Shown here one piece after another: positions 1-13,304 of a DNA stretch of 64,000 nucleotides. Below the pieces are notes generated by a model. It was not told the origin of the DNA. It did no database searches and was given only the letters and a program-made list of their open reading frames with translations. Made by a program: the position numbers and the translations under genes. Source of the stretch: Liolophura sinensis (lineage: Eukaryota; Mollusca; Polyplacophora; Chitonida; Chitonidae); assembly GCF_032854445.1 (NCBI RefSeq), contig NC_088303.1, forward strand, positions 27,223,501 to 27,287,500, read 5' to 3'. How positions within the stretch are numbered: position 1 is the stretch's first letter; each line of letters begins with the position of its first letter.

Positions 1-2480
1 GATCAGATGGACAGTCCCAGATACATGTTCACAGTGACGCTCTGATTACTGAAAATATTCCACCATCCCTTCCTGACCAACGTGGTGATCACTGGTGATA
101 GGCATGACATCGGTCACTCGATGCGGACGACATACTTCACTATCTGTTGCGGACAGAATTAACAACAGTTTTTCGCCTTTCTGACTTAAATTTTAGTCTT
201 TGTATCACTTTTATTCGCAAACTTTTTTTACAAGTTCGCTGTAAACACTATATATGTACATCATTAAGGCAGTCGGTGTTGTCATGGAATTACACGATCA
301 CCGCGTAGTCATGTTGCTATCGCCAACAGTGCTTAGCTTGAGTCAGACTACAGTTTGTTTTCATTTATGAAATGTCTTTGCATGAACTTACAAAGTGTTG
401 GGTTTTTTCCTCTTTTGGTAGTCTCACTTATGTGATAAACAGAATCTAATACTCGTGTTCATTTCATATGAAAGTTTCTGTGCTGTGAGCTTATGCACAA
501 AACATGTCCAAAATTTCTTCAACTCGTTTCATAACTTTCATATGAAATGAACAGATCCTCTATTTACTCTCCACGCCCATTGCTCAGCATGCCCCTTGTT
601 TCTGAATAATTATGACGTCACCCGAGGAAATGAATCCTTGGTGTCCATAAAAGGTTCTGGAGTTTAATATTATAAATTAGAAAAAGTGACTATGACTGAT
701 TTTACAGACAGCGGAATATGGGCGACTCGCTAAAAGAAATAGACTGTAGGATATTTTCCTTGGTTTGGGTGAGAAAACAGGGACGTCGCTGGAGGGAATG
801 GCGGATACATGTATATCATCATTCTGCACTGAATGAGATGGATCTTCTGCAGGATAAATTCGCCAAATATGGGGCTTATTGACACGACCAATTTCCGTAT
901 CCTATCACTGAGTAACCATGTAACTAATAGCATGCAAAAAAGTGCAAATTAAAGGACCTGGTATGATAAGGAGAGGAATGAGTCCCAGTACCAGAAACTG
1001 TGGACCTCTAGTGGCGAAACTGACAATAGCTTTGGGTGACAGTTGCTGACACACTCGTAAGGCTACTTCCTTTTTTCAGTCCGGCTTTAATCATCTTTTC
1101 CTGTTATATATCAAGCATGTGGCTTGTAAAGCTCTAAACGTGTACTGAAGCGATGTATAGGTCATAAAATCAAAAAATTGCAGCCGGCTCCAGTCACACT
1201 GAAATATCTTTTTTTTTTAAATTAGAAACTGCAGAGTTATGAAAATCACTGCACTACAAATGTAACTTTCTGAAAAATTCTTGAGCACGCAGCCATGCAC
1301 CAAATATAAATATATAACAAATGTACCTTTCAGCCTTATACTTCCTCTTCGCACAACATGTTAATGTTAATGATAGCTAGCGGACTACATGTGCATTCAA
1401 CCTGGACTCACGTATGATGTCGCTATAGTTGCCAAGGGTTACGTAATACCATAGCCTCTCCATTCTTATTCATGATAACTTTTCAAATTATAATAATAAT
1501 TATGATAATCGTATTCAAAGCAACTTTACAGCCAATTCCACTCATCGCCTTTCCATGTTCTATATTTTCTGCGTGAGTCCATCTAATCTAATGTACACAA
1601 CGCTTAGCAATTTCACCTGACCTTTAGGTACACCCAGCACCCATGGGGCAATGGTAACTATATAGCCAGCCGAAAGGGAGGATCTTCGAGGTCAGTTTTA
1701 AAACGATTGTACTGTCTGCTCTCGTAACATCACTGCTGATTACAATCTGGGCGATTGCAGAGTTTGAGTTAAAAATGTATATCTGGTAACGATTCCCTGA
1801 ATCCAGCAATGTACGTTAACGCTTAAGCCATCTGGGAACGAAAAAACCGTTGCCCGTGGCATAGCTCAGTACCTGTGAAGGGAGCCGGTGACTTCACGGG
1901 CCATTTCCCAGAGTCAATCATCTCACCCAGCAACACGAGGCGCTGTCATAACGTAACAGAAAGGCAACAGGCACAGGGTACATATCTGGATGTGTCTGGA
2001 CAGGAAAAAATATCTCCCCAACAAATCGGATCATTTGATTTATTTCCCATGGGTTCACAGATTCAAAGTTAACCCAGGACGATTATGTAAAAGTTGAACA
2101 GTAAATACAAGGGCCAACCTGGCATCAGGGAGAAGGCACAGATAACGTTGGTAGTGGGATAAATATAGTCTATCTGGTGAGTGTGTATAGGAATATTGAA
2201 AAAGCAAATCATCTGAGAGTTTAGAACTGTCAACTGAGAGCATGACGTTAAATATTAAGTGATTGTCTCGCACAGATTTTTTCGAAGATATAAAAAGGAG
2301 TTTACGGATGAGAGAAGTACGTCCACGTTTTGCAAATTCAGTCAATTTAAATGCAATTCCGTAAGCATGTCAGCATATCATCAGTACGACAGGCTTTCCA
2401 GAACTGTTTTGCTTAATCTGATAAGGCTAAAGTTAAAAACGAAATAAAAAAAATAAAAAATCCAGGAAAATTCCTTAAAT
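1..2480. other. non-coding stretch, no gene seen
   Basis: No open frame here looks like a protein; all are short and without recognisable motifs. The notable structures are a perfect 20-bp inverted repeat (457-476 with 533-552) and a stretch at about 601-750 that resembles 24096-24710, including a TGACGTCA palindrome at 613-620. I see nothing else to annotate. Confidence 0.6.
457..552. repeat. perfect 20-bp inverted repeat, 56-bp spacer
   Basis: The arm at 457-476 (gttcatttcatatgaaagtt) is the exact reverse complement of 533-552. Each arm also contains the palindrome catatg. Such an arrangement can fold into a stem-loop or be the remnant of a small inverted-repeat element. No target-site duplication is evident at the outer edges. 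Confidence 0.8.
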
Positions 2481-3640
2481 GTTCCGTATTTGCCCTGTGA
2501 TCCGCTTACGAGATGAACGCAGCTTTGCCATTATAATGGTTCAGTATTAGTCCCGTGATCTGCTTACAAGACGGACGCAGCTATACCATTATAATGGTTC
2601 CGTATTTGTTCCGTGATCTGCTTACGAGATGAACGCAGCTTTGCCATTATAATGGTTCAGTATTAGTCCCGTGATCTGCTTACAAGACGGACGCAGCTAT
2701 ACCATTATAATGGTTCCGTATTTGTCCCGTGATCTGCTTACAAGATGAACGCAGCTATGCCATTATAATAGTTCAGTATTTGTCCCGTGATCTGCTTACA
2801 AGATGGACGCAGCTATGCCATTATAATGGTTCAGTATTTGTTCCGTGATCTGCTTACAAGATGAACGCAGCTATGCCATTATAATGGTTCAGTATTTCTT
2901 CCATAATCTGCTTACAAGATGAACGCAGATATGCCATTATAATAGTTCAGTATTTGTCCCGTGATCTGCTTACAAGATGAACGGAGCTATGCCATTATAA
3001 TAGTTCAGTATTTGTCCCGTGATCTGCTTACAAGATGGACGCAGCTATGCCATTATAATGGTTCCGTATTTGTTCCGTGATCTGCTTACAAGATGGACGC
3101 AGCTATGCCATTATAATGGTTCCGTATTTGTCCCGTGATCTGCTTACAAGATGGACGCAGCTATGCCATTATAATAGTTCAGTATTTGTCCCGTGATCTG
3201 CTTACAAGATGAACGGAGCTATGCCATTATAATGGTTCAGTATTTGTCCCGTAATCTGCTTACAAGACGGACGCAGCTATGCCATTATAATGGTTCAGTA
3301 TTTGTCCCGTGAACTGCTTACAAGATGAACGGAGCTATGCCATTATAATAGTTCAGTATTTGTCCCGTGATCTGCTTACAAGATGGACGCAGCTATGCCA
3401 TTATAATAGTTCAGTATTTGTCCCGTGATCTGCTTACAAGATGAACGCAGCTATGCCATTATAATGGTTCAGTATTTGTCCCGTAATCTGCTTACAAGAC
3501 GGACGCAGCTATGCCATTATAATGGTTCAGTATTTGTCCCGTGAACTGCTTACAAGATGAACGCAGCTATGCCATTATAATGGTTCAGTATTAGTCCCAT
3601 GATTTGATTGGACGTATCAAAATGCTTCAGCATTTGTTCC
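2481..3640. repeat. 58-bp satellite, about 20 units
   Basis: Unit starts fall exactly every 58 bp (2481, 2539, 2597 and so on to 3583) with no length variation, giving 19 full units and one decayed unit. Each unit runs gttcagtatttgtcccgtga, then tctgcttacaagatg, then an end carrying ccattataatgg, a perfect 12-bp palindrome. Variants (ttcag/ttccg, gatgaac/gacggac/gatggac) recur at intervals, which suggests segmental amplification of small blocks. The first units differ most, as does the last one, as usual at array edges. No coding frame. Confidence 0.95.
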
Positions 3641-3710
3641 GTGATTTGTCCTGTCATCCTCTTACAAGCTGGATGCCTTAGGTCAGCAGTATGATTCAGT
3701 ATTTGTCTCC

Positions 3711-3903
3711 TTTATTTATTCATTTTATTGGTATTGTTCGCCTTACCCAAGAATATTATACTTATAACACGGCGGATAGCATTATTGTGGGAGGAAACCT
3801 CGCAAAACCCAGGGGAGACCCAGGACTGTAGGCAGGCTGCTGCAGACCTTCCCACATAAGACCGGAGATGCAGCCAGCAAGTGGTTGCACTAACAGCGTA
3901 ATC
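3711..3903 (-). mobile_element. SINE-A copy, old and degenerate
   Basis: Read on the minus strand this is the tRNA-derived SINE-A found throughout the window. The tail (ttatttattcatttta), the core resembling acgccgtactcaagaatatt, the ggcggccagcattatggtggg block and the accttcccac block are all recognisable but heavily substituted. The tRNA-like head is mostly lost. Confidence 0.75.
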
Positions 3904-6673
3904 GGATGTTGATGCTTGGATAGAGAAAAAGGTATATGTAAGTACAGAGACATTCTGACAAAAGGAATTAGTCACTAGTCAGGTTTTATAAGCACTCAAC
4001 AGGAACACAATTTTAGCTAGTTAGAAAAGGATCCGGGACTTGCGTAGTAATTTGAGAATTAACAGCCCATACCATTATCGAGGAGGTTTTGGTCCAATTA
4101 GGTCAGACCTGGTCAAGTATGCAGGACAATCAACCGGAGATGTGGATAAAACGCTCCTGTATAAATGCATGACTTTATTTTGGGACGTCTGATTACTGTA
4201 TCCTATTGGACCAGCTTCATCTACAATCTCATTCAGGGGCACGGGCTCTGAGCATTAGACTGACCTTGTGACCCGGAAATAATTTGTCACAGTCATTCCT
4301 TTATCCGAAATCGCAGTGAAAAGGATTTCGAGCTGATGACTTTTCTAAGCAATACTCTGATGCCCCCAATCAGATGTCACGCGATAAGAAGTGATCATGA
4401 CTTCGATTTCGTTAACAAACTCAATTATTTGATCCTCTGTGCTGAGCTAACATTCCCTACAAAATAAAGTCGACATGCTTGGTATCCGGCCAGACTGGTA
4501 GGCCCCATGTACCAGTAAACTGTAAGGGGTAGCTGTACGTACTGACACGATCCTTAACAATGTCACGTTTACATCATGGCGATATTTTTATCCACTTTTA
4601 AGCGTGAAAGCAGACATCATACAAACACTTAAGAAGAGATATCTTTTCAGACGTTCATTCCGTTTACTGAGACCCCTATAAAACTCTAACATCCAAAACA
4701 CGAAATATTCTGCCTGGATAAAAGCTTTATTTGTCAGCGCAAATAATGACTGGAGTCTAACGGTAATCCATCGCTCGTGTGAAAAGTTTTGTAGTAAATT
4801 TATGTGGGTAAATGACTTTTAGATCAAGGCGGTAAACATGTTCATTTGATGCATATTATACTTGAAGACAACAATACTGATCAAAGAAAGACGTGGCTCA
4901 GTTCTAGCACAAACTAGCAGAACTGACGTGTTCTCGCAGAAGAACAACAGACGGTACATGTTCAGTTTTGTTTGATAGTTACACTTGATGTCAGTCTCAG
5001 CCTTTACAGTCTCTTCAAACCTCACTGTATTCGGTCTTTGTGGCATAAGGTAAAGGCTCCTGTACAAGCCAGCAACTCAAGCTTCAATCATAACGGTCAG
5101 CAGTTAATCAGACATTTCAGCACTTTGTCAGTATTCTGGTTAAAGATCAAAGGACTGAAGATACAGAAAAAGCCAGCTTGGCTTGACATGAACGATCATT
5201 ACCTGTACGTGATCATCTCATGCCACATACCATTAGCGCTGGTGGCAGTAAGAAGTAGCTGGTAACTTCCAAGACGCTGAATTTCATTAAATTGCCAACG
5301 TGCGTAGCAGTCGTATGTTGATTTGGTCGCCAAAATTACAAGGAACCGCCATCAAAGCGAATCATCATCATCACCACCACAATTACAGTAACAGGGACAG
5401 GACAGTAACACGTACATATTTAGTTTTGTGAGTGCACGTATAAATTATCCAGTATTGATCTATTATTGTTTTCATACAGAATCTGTGGAAAGAGACCAGT
5501 CTGTGAGACGTTTAGTGAAGATGAAATCGAACCAGTAAGGAATATTCCATGCCGTAAATCAGCCAAACAAAATGATCAGAATTTACTAAAATGTCGTTGA
5601 ACTTATCCAGTAATACATGCGATATATACATGTATTTTGGTACATGTATTACGTCCAAAATATTAACGCCTAATGACCACAATGTGGGACAGTGTTATGT
5701 TTACCAAAAAAAATCGCTTCTTCAGCATGTCTTAGTTTCAAAACTGTTTCTCGGGAGAAACAAACGAGCGGGCTATAACAGGTTGTGCAATAACAAGAAT
5801 AGTCATATTCTTCCATATGTATCAAAATGACCGCATATACACGTAGCTAGGCTGTCTGAAACGCAGAGCCCATGTCCGGAGGCTCGCATTATCACCGAAT
5901 GTGCATGTCTACTTCCCAGGCAGTGGACTAAATAACAGGCTTGGACGGATAAATTCATCCCTTGGTCAAACTGTTAAAAAGACGTATACGGTTAAGAGTA
6001 CCTCGCAATGAGATACATTAACAGCGAACTAACAGTGGCACTCGTGCCATCCATCACGACCCCAGGTTACACAGAATGTATCCAATTTGCTATACCCCTG
6101 CCTCTGGACATAACATGGAATCGCCTGCGTACAACTAGGTTAAGGCGGTTACGGGGATTGGAATTAAGTCGATCAGAAAGCACTTACCAGTTTTGTTGAG
6201 TTTTAGCTGACAATTTTCCTAACATTGCTTTACGGTTCAACCCAACGACATGGTTATCTAAGAAATCTTTCAATTTTAACTAAGGATCTATACACGTAGA
6301 TCTAAACTTACCTAAGTAGCGTCTGCTGCATTTAAATAATTAAGGTGAAAACGGTATTGTGATTTTTCATTCATTTGTCTGTGGCTATATAAATAAAAAC
6401 GGTAGCACGCTCTATTGATCAGATTATGCAATAAAAATTTATTGTAGCATCCTAAACTACTTTTCATTGCGGATGTTTATAGAGATGAGGGACTAGTGTA
6501 GTAAACTGATGTAAGACTAATAAGGAACTACTTCAGCTGAGATTGAGAGTACGGTACTGCTTACCAGTTGGGTGTGGACAAATGTGATTAACGCCACTCC
6601 TTCAAAACGGTTGATAAAAGGAAACACTGTGATCGTTAACGTATCTCTGTGTAACTAGTTTTGACAAAAACTA
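3904..6673. other. non-coding stretch, no gene seen
   Basis: Only short spurious open frames occur (for example 4972-5265 and 5591-5830), with no domain motifs, signal sequence or splice-consistent extension that I could support. A (cat/cac)n-type simple run lies near 5362-5385. Confidence 0.55.
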
Positions 6674-6685
6674 TAAATTACAGAT

Positions 6686-6948
6686 TTTTTTTTTTTTTTT
6701 GATTGGTGTTTTACGCCGTACTCAAGAATATTTCACTTATACGACCGCGGCCAGCATTATGGTGGGTGGAAACCGGGCAGAACCCGGGGGAAACCCACGA
6801 CCATCCGCAGGTAGCTGACAGACCTTCCACATACGCCGGAGAGAAAGCCAGCATGAGCTGGACTTGAACTCACAGCGACGCATTGGTGAGAGACTCCTGG
6901 GTCATTACGCTGCGCTAGCGCGCTAACCAACTGAGCCACGGAGGCCCC
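6686..6948 (-). mobile_element. SINE-A, full length, with 12-bp TSD
   Basis: This is one of the best SINE-A copies. On the minus strand it starts with a tRNA-like head (ggggcctccgtggctcagtt, then an A box and a gttcaagtcc-type B box). The head is followed by a conserved body, a core ending ttgagtacggcgtaaaacac and an A-rich tail. It is bounded by the duplication taaattacagat at 6674-6685 and 6949-6960, which shows insertion by target-primed reverse transcription. Pol III transcription from the internal boxes is known for this class; the partner LINE is not visible here. Confidence 0.93.
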
Positions 6949-7710
6949 TAAATTACAGATAGAAAAAGTTTTCGAAAAGATTATCATCAACTTTAAAATG
7001 AAAATAAATTTCATTCAGTTCTTCAGAATGTTGGTTCTCCAGCTTATATATGTATAGATATGAACTCTACAAACCAACTGACCCAACAATTTGCTCGTCT
7101 GTATACAGCTGTAAGTGCATATTTTTCGCTCTCTATACTGAAAAATTGCAAGATAGTTATACTAGTACTTGACACTATTCAATGTACCTGTGATGTGTAG
7201 TGATATTTTTACATGATTTAAGTGGTTTGATTATAAATTTGAAACTTTTGCTTTCATCGCCCTTTTGAATTTTTGTCCATTTATTCCGTATTCAAATTCT
7301 CAGATATGAAACATGATGAAAAGACGTTAATCCATCTGTGTGGCGAAAAAAAGACATTTTGCTCTGAGTGTAAGCCTGTAAGGTGAATATGAACCTGCAG
7401 CACGAACAGTATGAACGATGTGGACAGTTCTATCGTCTGTGTTTCTATGGCTACATGTTCCTGTCGTTGTTGTGGGCTTCTGTTGGCGTTCTGGAACTGA
7501 ACTTTGGTGCTTGTGACAGCAATGTATCAGTACACTGGTGTTGCAAATATGGAAATTATCTTAATATGTATGCAAATCATATGTGGTCAAGTTGACATGT
7601 GCAGGGTGTGCTAAACACTGAGCAGACGGAGGTGAACACTGAGGTGAAATTGCCCTAGAAACAGGTAATACAGATAACATGAGCTTCAATGATGGAATAG
7701 GCATTGATCT

Positions 7711-7826
7711 TTATTTATTTATTCATTTTATTTGTGTTTTACGCCGTACTCAAGAATATTTCACTTATACGACGGCGTTCAGCATTATGGTGGGAGAAAA
7801 CTGGCCAGAGCCCGTGGGGGAGGGGG
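7711..7826 (-). mobile_element. SINE-A fragment (3' half only)
   Basis: The A-rich tail, the gttttacgccgtactcaagaatatttcac core and the ggcgttcagcattatggtgggag block are intact. The homology then stops at a G-rich run (gtgggggaggggggaggggg). The tRNA head is absent, so this is a 5'-truncated copy. Confidence 0.88.
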
Positions 7827-10125
7827 GAGGGGGCAGTAATGTTTAATCCAGGTAGATATTATTGCATGTCATCTTTACAGGATCTATGTTAAAATGCACC
7901 TTTTTATGTAATCACGTGATAATTTGAAAATGCATTTGTGTACATAATCTTGTTAATCCTTGTAGTTTTACACTGTGTACAACATGAAGTAAGTAAAGTA
8001 TTGCATATCTGAACAGTGCCCATTATATGAAGTAAACTGGAAGTGACTTCGAATGCGCAAAACTCCACCCCAGCAAAATGTACAAATCATTACAGATAAA
8101 ATGTACCAATCAATACAGACAAAAATGTACAAATCAATACAGAGAAAGGGACAATACTCTGGATTTCAGTTCCATTTTGTAAAACTTTAAAAATTCCTGT
8201 CTCTGGATGCCGACCCTGATCGACACAAATGTCTGAAGGATCTGGTTATTACTCAAGGTCAACTAGTGCATATTTCCCACAAGGCTAGTGACAGACACAG
8301 ACAGACAGACAGACATACTAACAACAAGACGTTGGAAAAAGATACTCTGCTCTGGTAGAGGTAATGTTATATGCAGGTGAATTAATGGACGTCAGTATTT
8401 ATCTGACGAAGTCTGACATGAAGTTTATGAGGTGTTATAAGGTACTACATGTACTTATATTCTGAATATTAAACTGTTATCATATAAAAATAGTTATATT
8501 TATGTACTACTGACTCGTTTAATAGCAACCTGCAAACGGCAAAATCGCTATTTCTTTGCAAATCCCATATACGTACCTCAAAAAACATCACTGTTAAGGA
8601 ATTGTTGTTCGTGCGTTTGTATATGTATGTATTAGTGTCTGAATAAAGATTTAACATGAGTGTCTGCATCTATTGCGAGAATCAATTGTAAAAGTTAAAT
8701 AATTGTGGTCATCGGTACTGACCGGATACGTAAAGTGACCAGGAGTGACACAGTAATAAAGAGGAGGACTGCAACCATAGAGAGGACTTACTAGGGCATC
8801 ATCCAGACAGCAAAAACAGGGCACTGACTGATGTCCTTCCCCCACCCCCACAAGGCCTGACAATAAACACTAGGCCTACATGCTTAATCAAGTATACGTT
8901 TTCGCTTGAAGTCCAAAGCATTTACACACACCTCCCCGCCTTTGAACAAATATCACACACAAGTCGTGTGTATAGGATAGGGACCGCTTCTTTTCGCTTG
9001 TTACATGCACTTGTACATCGCAGTCATGATTTATGTTTTATGGACAATTTTCCTTCAACAAGTGTCTCCTCATTTGTGCTCCAAAATGCCGAGTTCTTGT
9101 ACTGCGTTAAATACCAGGCCATAGTAACCACGTTTTACACTATTTGGACTTCCAGCTGAGAGGCAAGGACTTTAACCTGTATAAACCGTTGCTATAAGCA
9201 TTTGGTTTCTTTTTGGTTCCAATCGCACGAAAGGAAAGTTACAGGGATCTTGTCAAAAAATGACACATCTAGGTTCTTGTCAAAATGTGACACATTTGGC
9301 TTTAGAGTTTGATACGGTAGCAGTGATGGTACGTTTTTCAGTTGTGAAGTACAGGAGCTTACCAAGCGATTCCATGTATATAGCAGTGACTAAAATGTCA
9401 CACTAAAGAGTTGTATACTTGTACAGAGCGTTTTTATAGTAGTTTTTCGGTGCCTCAAAGGGAGGGAAAAGCGCATCATTTCATGCACATTATCAAAGAA
9501 ATGTAATCTGATTTTTAAACGTAGCTTTCATTTCTGAAAAATAATAATGAGGTCAAGTTTTTCCTGAGCGGTCTCTATTGGGATATTGTAAGATGTTGAA
9601 TTTAGATTTCAGTGGACCCATTTATTGCAACTGGCGCCCGAAGCCAGTTATTTTGGAATCCCAGTGCCTCAGTGGATGTGGGTCATCCCCTAAACACATA
9701 GATACTGCTGTGCTCCTTATAAGAGATAAGGCCTACCTGGAAATCATGTGAGACTGTTATTACTGCTCTGTGCCATTTTGGCGTCAGCATGAGGATTTCG
9801 AATTCCTTCCTCTTGGCTCATAGTTGTGAATAATCCAGTTTATAGCCCACAGTTCCCAAGGAGGTATAGAAACACAACATTTGTTTTGTTTTTGTATAGT
9901 TATTTTCTTGTGTTCTTGGGCTCTGAAGATATCGGGGTGTTATTTAGAAACTTATATACACACACTTAGAAAGTCAGCGTTCTATATTTATAGGACGCCG
10001 AATAGTACCCTTGAATAATTTTTAATCCGGAATGTAGATAGGTGGCTGTAGCACAGAGTACTCTGGCTGCCGTGATATACAGATATGATAGAACGCTGAA
10101 CTCCCAAGTGCGTATAAATTAGTCC
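7827..10125. other. non-coding stretch, simple repeats only
   Basis: Holds three imperfect copies of a roughly 25-bp unit (aatgtacaaatcaatacaga) at 8078-8145, a (acag)n run near 8294-8312, and a short hairpin at 9629-9649. Open frames are short and unconvincing. No gene seen. Confidence 0.5.
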
Positions 10126-10460
10126 TCGGTGGCCTTAATGGTTAAAGCGTTCGCCTCGAAGTCGGGAGACCCGGATCGGCTCATAACAAAGTCTAAAAAT
10201 GGTACTTGTTGCTGCCTCGCTTGGCGCTCAGCACTGAGAGGTTAGAGTAACGAAACAGGACTGGTTCAGTATAACGTGACTGGTTGGGGTGTCATGTGAC
10301 TGGTTGGGGTGTCATCTGTGTTGTCTTCGACATGATACTTCGATGACAGCAGAACGTGACGGCATTGACTCGCAGTGCCACAAGAAGTCACGGTATATGT
10401 GCACATGACTGAAAAAGTGTTAAGCACGACCTTAAATCCCAGACATACATACACTGTACA
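10126..10460 (+). mobile_element. SINE-B variant, tRNA-derived
   Basis: The head (cctcggtggccttaatggtt, then gcgttcgcctcgaagtcggg and a gacccggatc-like B box) is tRNA-like. It is followed by the SINE-B landmarks tgcctcgcttggcgctcagc, a catatga-like block and an end resembling gttaagcacgaccttaaatc. An internal 20-bp segment (gtgactggttggggtgtcat) is repeated twice in tandem near 10278-10317. The head differs from the copies at 24201 and 39624, so this is a subfamily. Confidence 0.8.
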
Positions 10461-10790
10461 TATATATTAGACGTCAAGCAGCACCCCTGGGCAGATAGTA
10501 TGGTGTTCTGTTTGTAACACGCAAACTAAGTTTTTAGTCGAATTTTAATATTCTTATGTTGAAATCAGCGCGATTTTGTCGGGTAATCTCAAAAAACTTT
10601 TGCATCGAATTATAAAACTTTACTTTGAAAGCAGCGCCGAATTATAGGGATTATCACGTTTTTTAAGCAAACGCCCAGAAAGCCTGTGCGCCGAATTTTT
10701 TACGTTGAAAGCAGTGTGTATGTGTAAGGTGAATCACCTTAAGAAAATGTCACTGTTGTTGTTTTTGAGTATGTAGTATTCATGAAAACA

Positions 10791-11065
10791 TTTGATTTGA
10801 TTTATTTATTTGATTGGGGTTTTACGCCGTACTCAAGAATATTTCACTTATACGACGGCGGCCAGCATTATGGTGGGAGGAAACCGGACAGAGCCCGGGC
10901 GTAAAGAACAACTACCATCCGCAGGTTTCTGAATGACCTTCCCACGCTCGGCTGGAGAGGAGGCAAGCATGAGCTGAACTTCAACTCACAGCAACCGCAT
11001 TGGTGGGAGACTCCTGGGTTATTACTCTGCGCTAGCGCCCTTACCGACTGAGCCACGGAGGCCTC
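10791..11065 (-). mobile_element. SINE-A, full length, with 12-bp TSD
   Basis: Tail, core, body and tRNA-like head are all present on the minus strand. The flanking duplication ttcatgaaaaca is at 10779-10790 and 11066-11077. The open frame 10868-11056 lies wholly inside the SINE and is not a gene. Confidence 0.93.
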
Positions 11066-11077
11066 TTCATGAAAACA

Positions 11078-13300
11078 ATATACTTAGAGACATTCAACCC
11101 ATAGAAACTTTTAAGAACAGAGAGGTAAAATAAGCTGCTGTAAGTATAAATCATATAATATGCAGGTGTTTTCAGGGCATCAAGAGTCTTTGTCTAGACG
11201 AGCCCACCGTGACATCAATGAAATTTTCAATTGATGAAGTAAGTTAACTGTACAGCTGTTTGTGGCGGGCTTCATGCCGTTACACCCCGCCATCCGCAGT
11301 AATGAAGTCATAGTGTTACTTGACATTGATTTACTGGCCTTCCCGACTCATAATAAATCTCAGCTGCCCTGTCAAAGCGAGATGATTTACTCCCAGACTG
11401 TTGACATTTTCTGTCACTCACAAGCCGAACTAACGTCTAGCAAACGAATTATCCTTCAGGATGAAATAGAAATTCACTGAAATAAATATACACGCATGTC
11501 ACTGCGTTTCGGTTATTGCTTTATGTGGGCACATTGAAGTCAGGTCGCTGAATGCAAATGACCACCTGTATACATTATGGCCTATTTGTAACCATGCGTT
11601 AGAAAAATGCTCTAGACATTTTCTGATGATATATGAAGTAAAATTTGCTTCCTTAACCAAAGAAATCCCATACGAACCTCCTCTAATGAGCAAAGCTACA
11701 CGAGTCGTAATTTTCCACGCACGTTATCCATGAACTTTGTCCAAGAAAATTCATTTACGAAACTACTCCAGTTTTATCAACCTCATTAACCTAAACATGA
11801 TGTGGCCACGAGATGTCCGAAATCTCAGTTGTTGGTTTGGAATTAAGGCTATTTTGACATTTCCATTGTAACGTTTTGAGCCGCAGTGTGAAAAAAATGA
11901 AAATTTCTTAAGCATGTTAGTATCGGGGCAAAACTTGCGTTAACCTGTCAGAGCTTGTCATTTGACATTCATTGATAATGCTATAGAATGTAACGAGCAG
12001 TCCAGGACTTGACTCCAAGTCAATCAACTACATTAAATAGGTTTGCTCGATAGAGCTGGGATTTGCTCGCCGTTGTAAAGGCTGTTTGAAAAACTTGTGA
12101 CAACAAACTTAGTTCGTCTCAAGCACCCGCGGTGTGTTTAGCCAAGCGAAATGGAGAGAATTTGCTGAGATCCAAAATCAATTTCAGTTTCGCCTCCAGG
12201 TCTGTATGCGATTCCTCGATGTACATGCCTCATACTGGCAAAATTGGATAACACAACCTTGAGTCTGCCAGATACTTTGCAACTAACGGGCTATAAACAG
12301 GTTCATTCAAGTACGAAATACAGCCTGGTCAGCTCGCACAATTCGCTTCCTTTGCTAAAGCCATTTAATTAGCATACCAACATACCAACAAGAAATCCTT
12401 GCTTCACTCTGACGTCCCTTTGCTCCGTTTGCGTATCGAGTCTGCGACTGAGTTTAAACCATAAACGTACCAAATACTGGCAGACTGTAAGAATTGTATA
12501 CTGACTATAAATGATTTTCTTTGGAGTTTTCTCTGATTGAAAGCACAGAACGTAATTCAGTAATATTACCGTGGATGTTGATGATTACGTAATACAATAC
12601 ATACCCTTGCCGCTGCAGTGACGCGAGCTTGGCGAAAAGTGGGTGTGTGAATGTTTTCATTATAAACTCGCAGGAATCAGGATAAATGAATCTTTCTTGA
12701 AACATACGATAAACGTGTGAACAACCACTCGAACATCGTCACATCATTGATCTTATGGCTGTTGTAAAGGGCCCCCTCTGGACTGGGGAAGCAAAGGTTT
12801 CTGTTGGAAAACCCACAACAGTCACAGACTATTGAAGGCGCAACTTTAGTCCACTTTCTGTTATCCAGGCTTTGACGTTACGCCAGGAGGGTCATCGTGT
12901 ACATGGCAAGGTATGTAGCAAATCAGAATGGGGTAGAATTTGCCGAGATCTGAAATCTGTTTCTGCGCCCATAAACATAACATCTGTCATACATACATGT
13001 ACATGTTTATAGGTGACATAATCTTGGGGACATCAAATTAACAAACATCATCCCTTTATCGCTTGTATATTTCACCACTCACAAACCCTGAGGTCGATAC
13101 TGGTCTACAGTTAAACGGTGGGAAGCTTTGCCCTTGTATCATACATACCACCTAAATGAAAGATTGCCATGGCGGGAAGGATACTGGGATGTCAGTGAGA
13201 TTGGCGCTTAGAATTCGGCTCGCTAGGAAAGATATTTGTATCATAAAATTTCAAATACTCGAAAATGAATTGCACGTCTCATCTATTAAATGATCTGCAG
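11078..13300. other. non-coding stretch, no gene seen
   Basis: No protein-like frame. Two segments share a loose similarity (around 12150-12180 and 12925-12955: aatttgcygagatcygaaatc-like), which may mark an old dispersed repeat. Confidence 0.45.
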
Positions 13301-13304
13301 GCTA

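Noticed and set aside
2481-3583. CArG box (SRF site) in each satellite unit
   Set aside because: The palindrome has eight A/T bases between CC and GG, whereas a CArG box has six.
2481-3640. CRISPR-like array
   Set aside because: Units are contiguous with no unique spacers, and the DNA is clearly eukaryotic. It is a satellite.
6901-6948. tRNA gene on the minus strand
   Set aside because: The A and B boxes belong to the tRNA-derived head of SINE-A, and no intact cloverleaf is present. The same applies to the other SINE heads.
9629-9649. Retroviral-type primer binding site (tggcgcccgaa)
   Set aside because: Eleven bases match a lysine-tRNA-type site, but the segment is a small hairpin (aactggc / gccagtt) and no paired LTRs, polypurine tract or gag-pol frames were found nearby.
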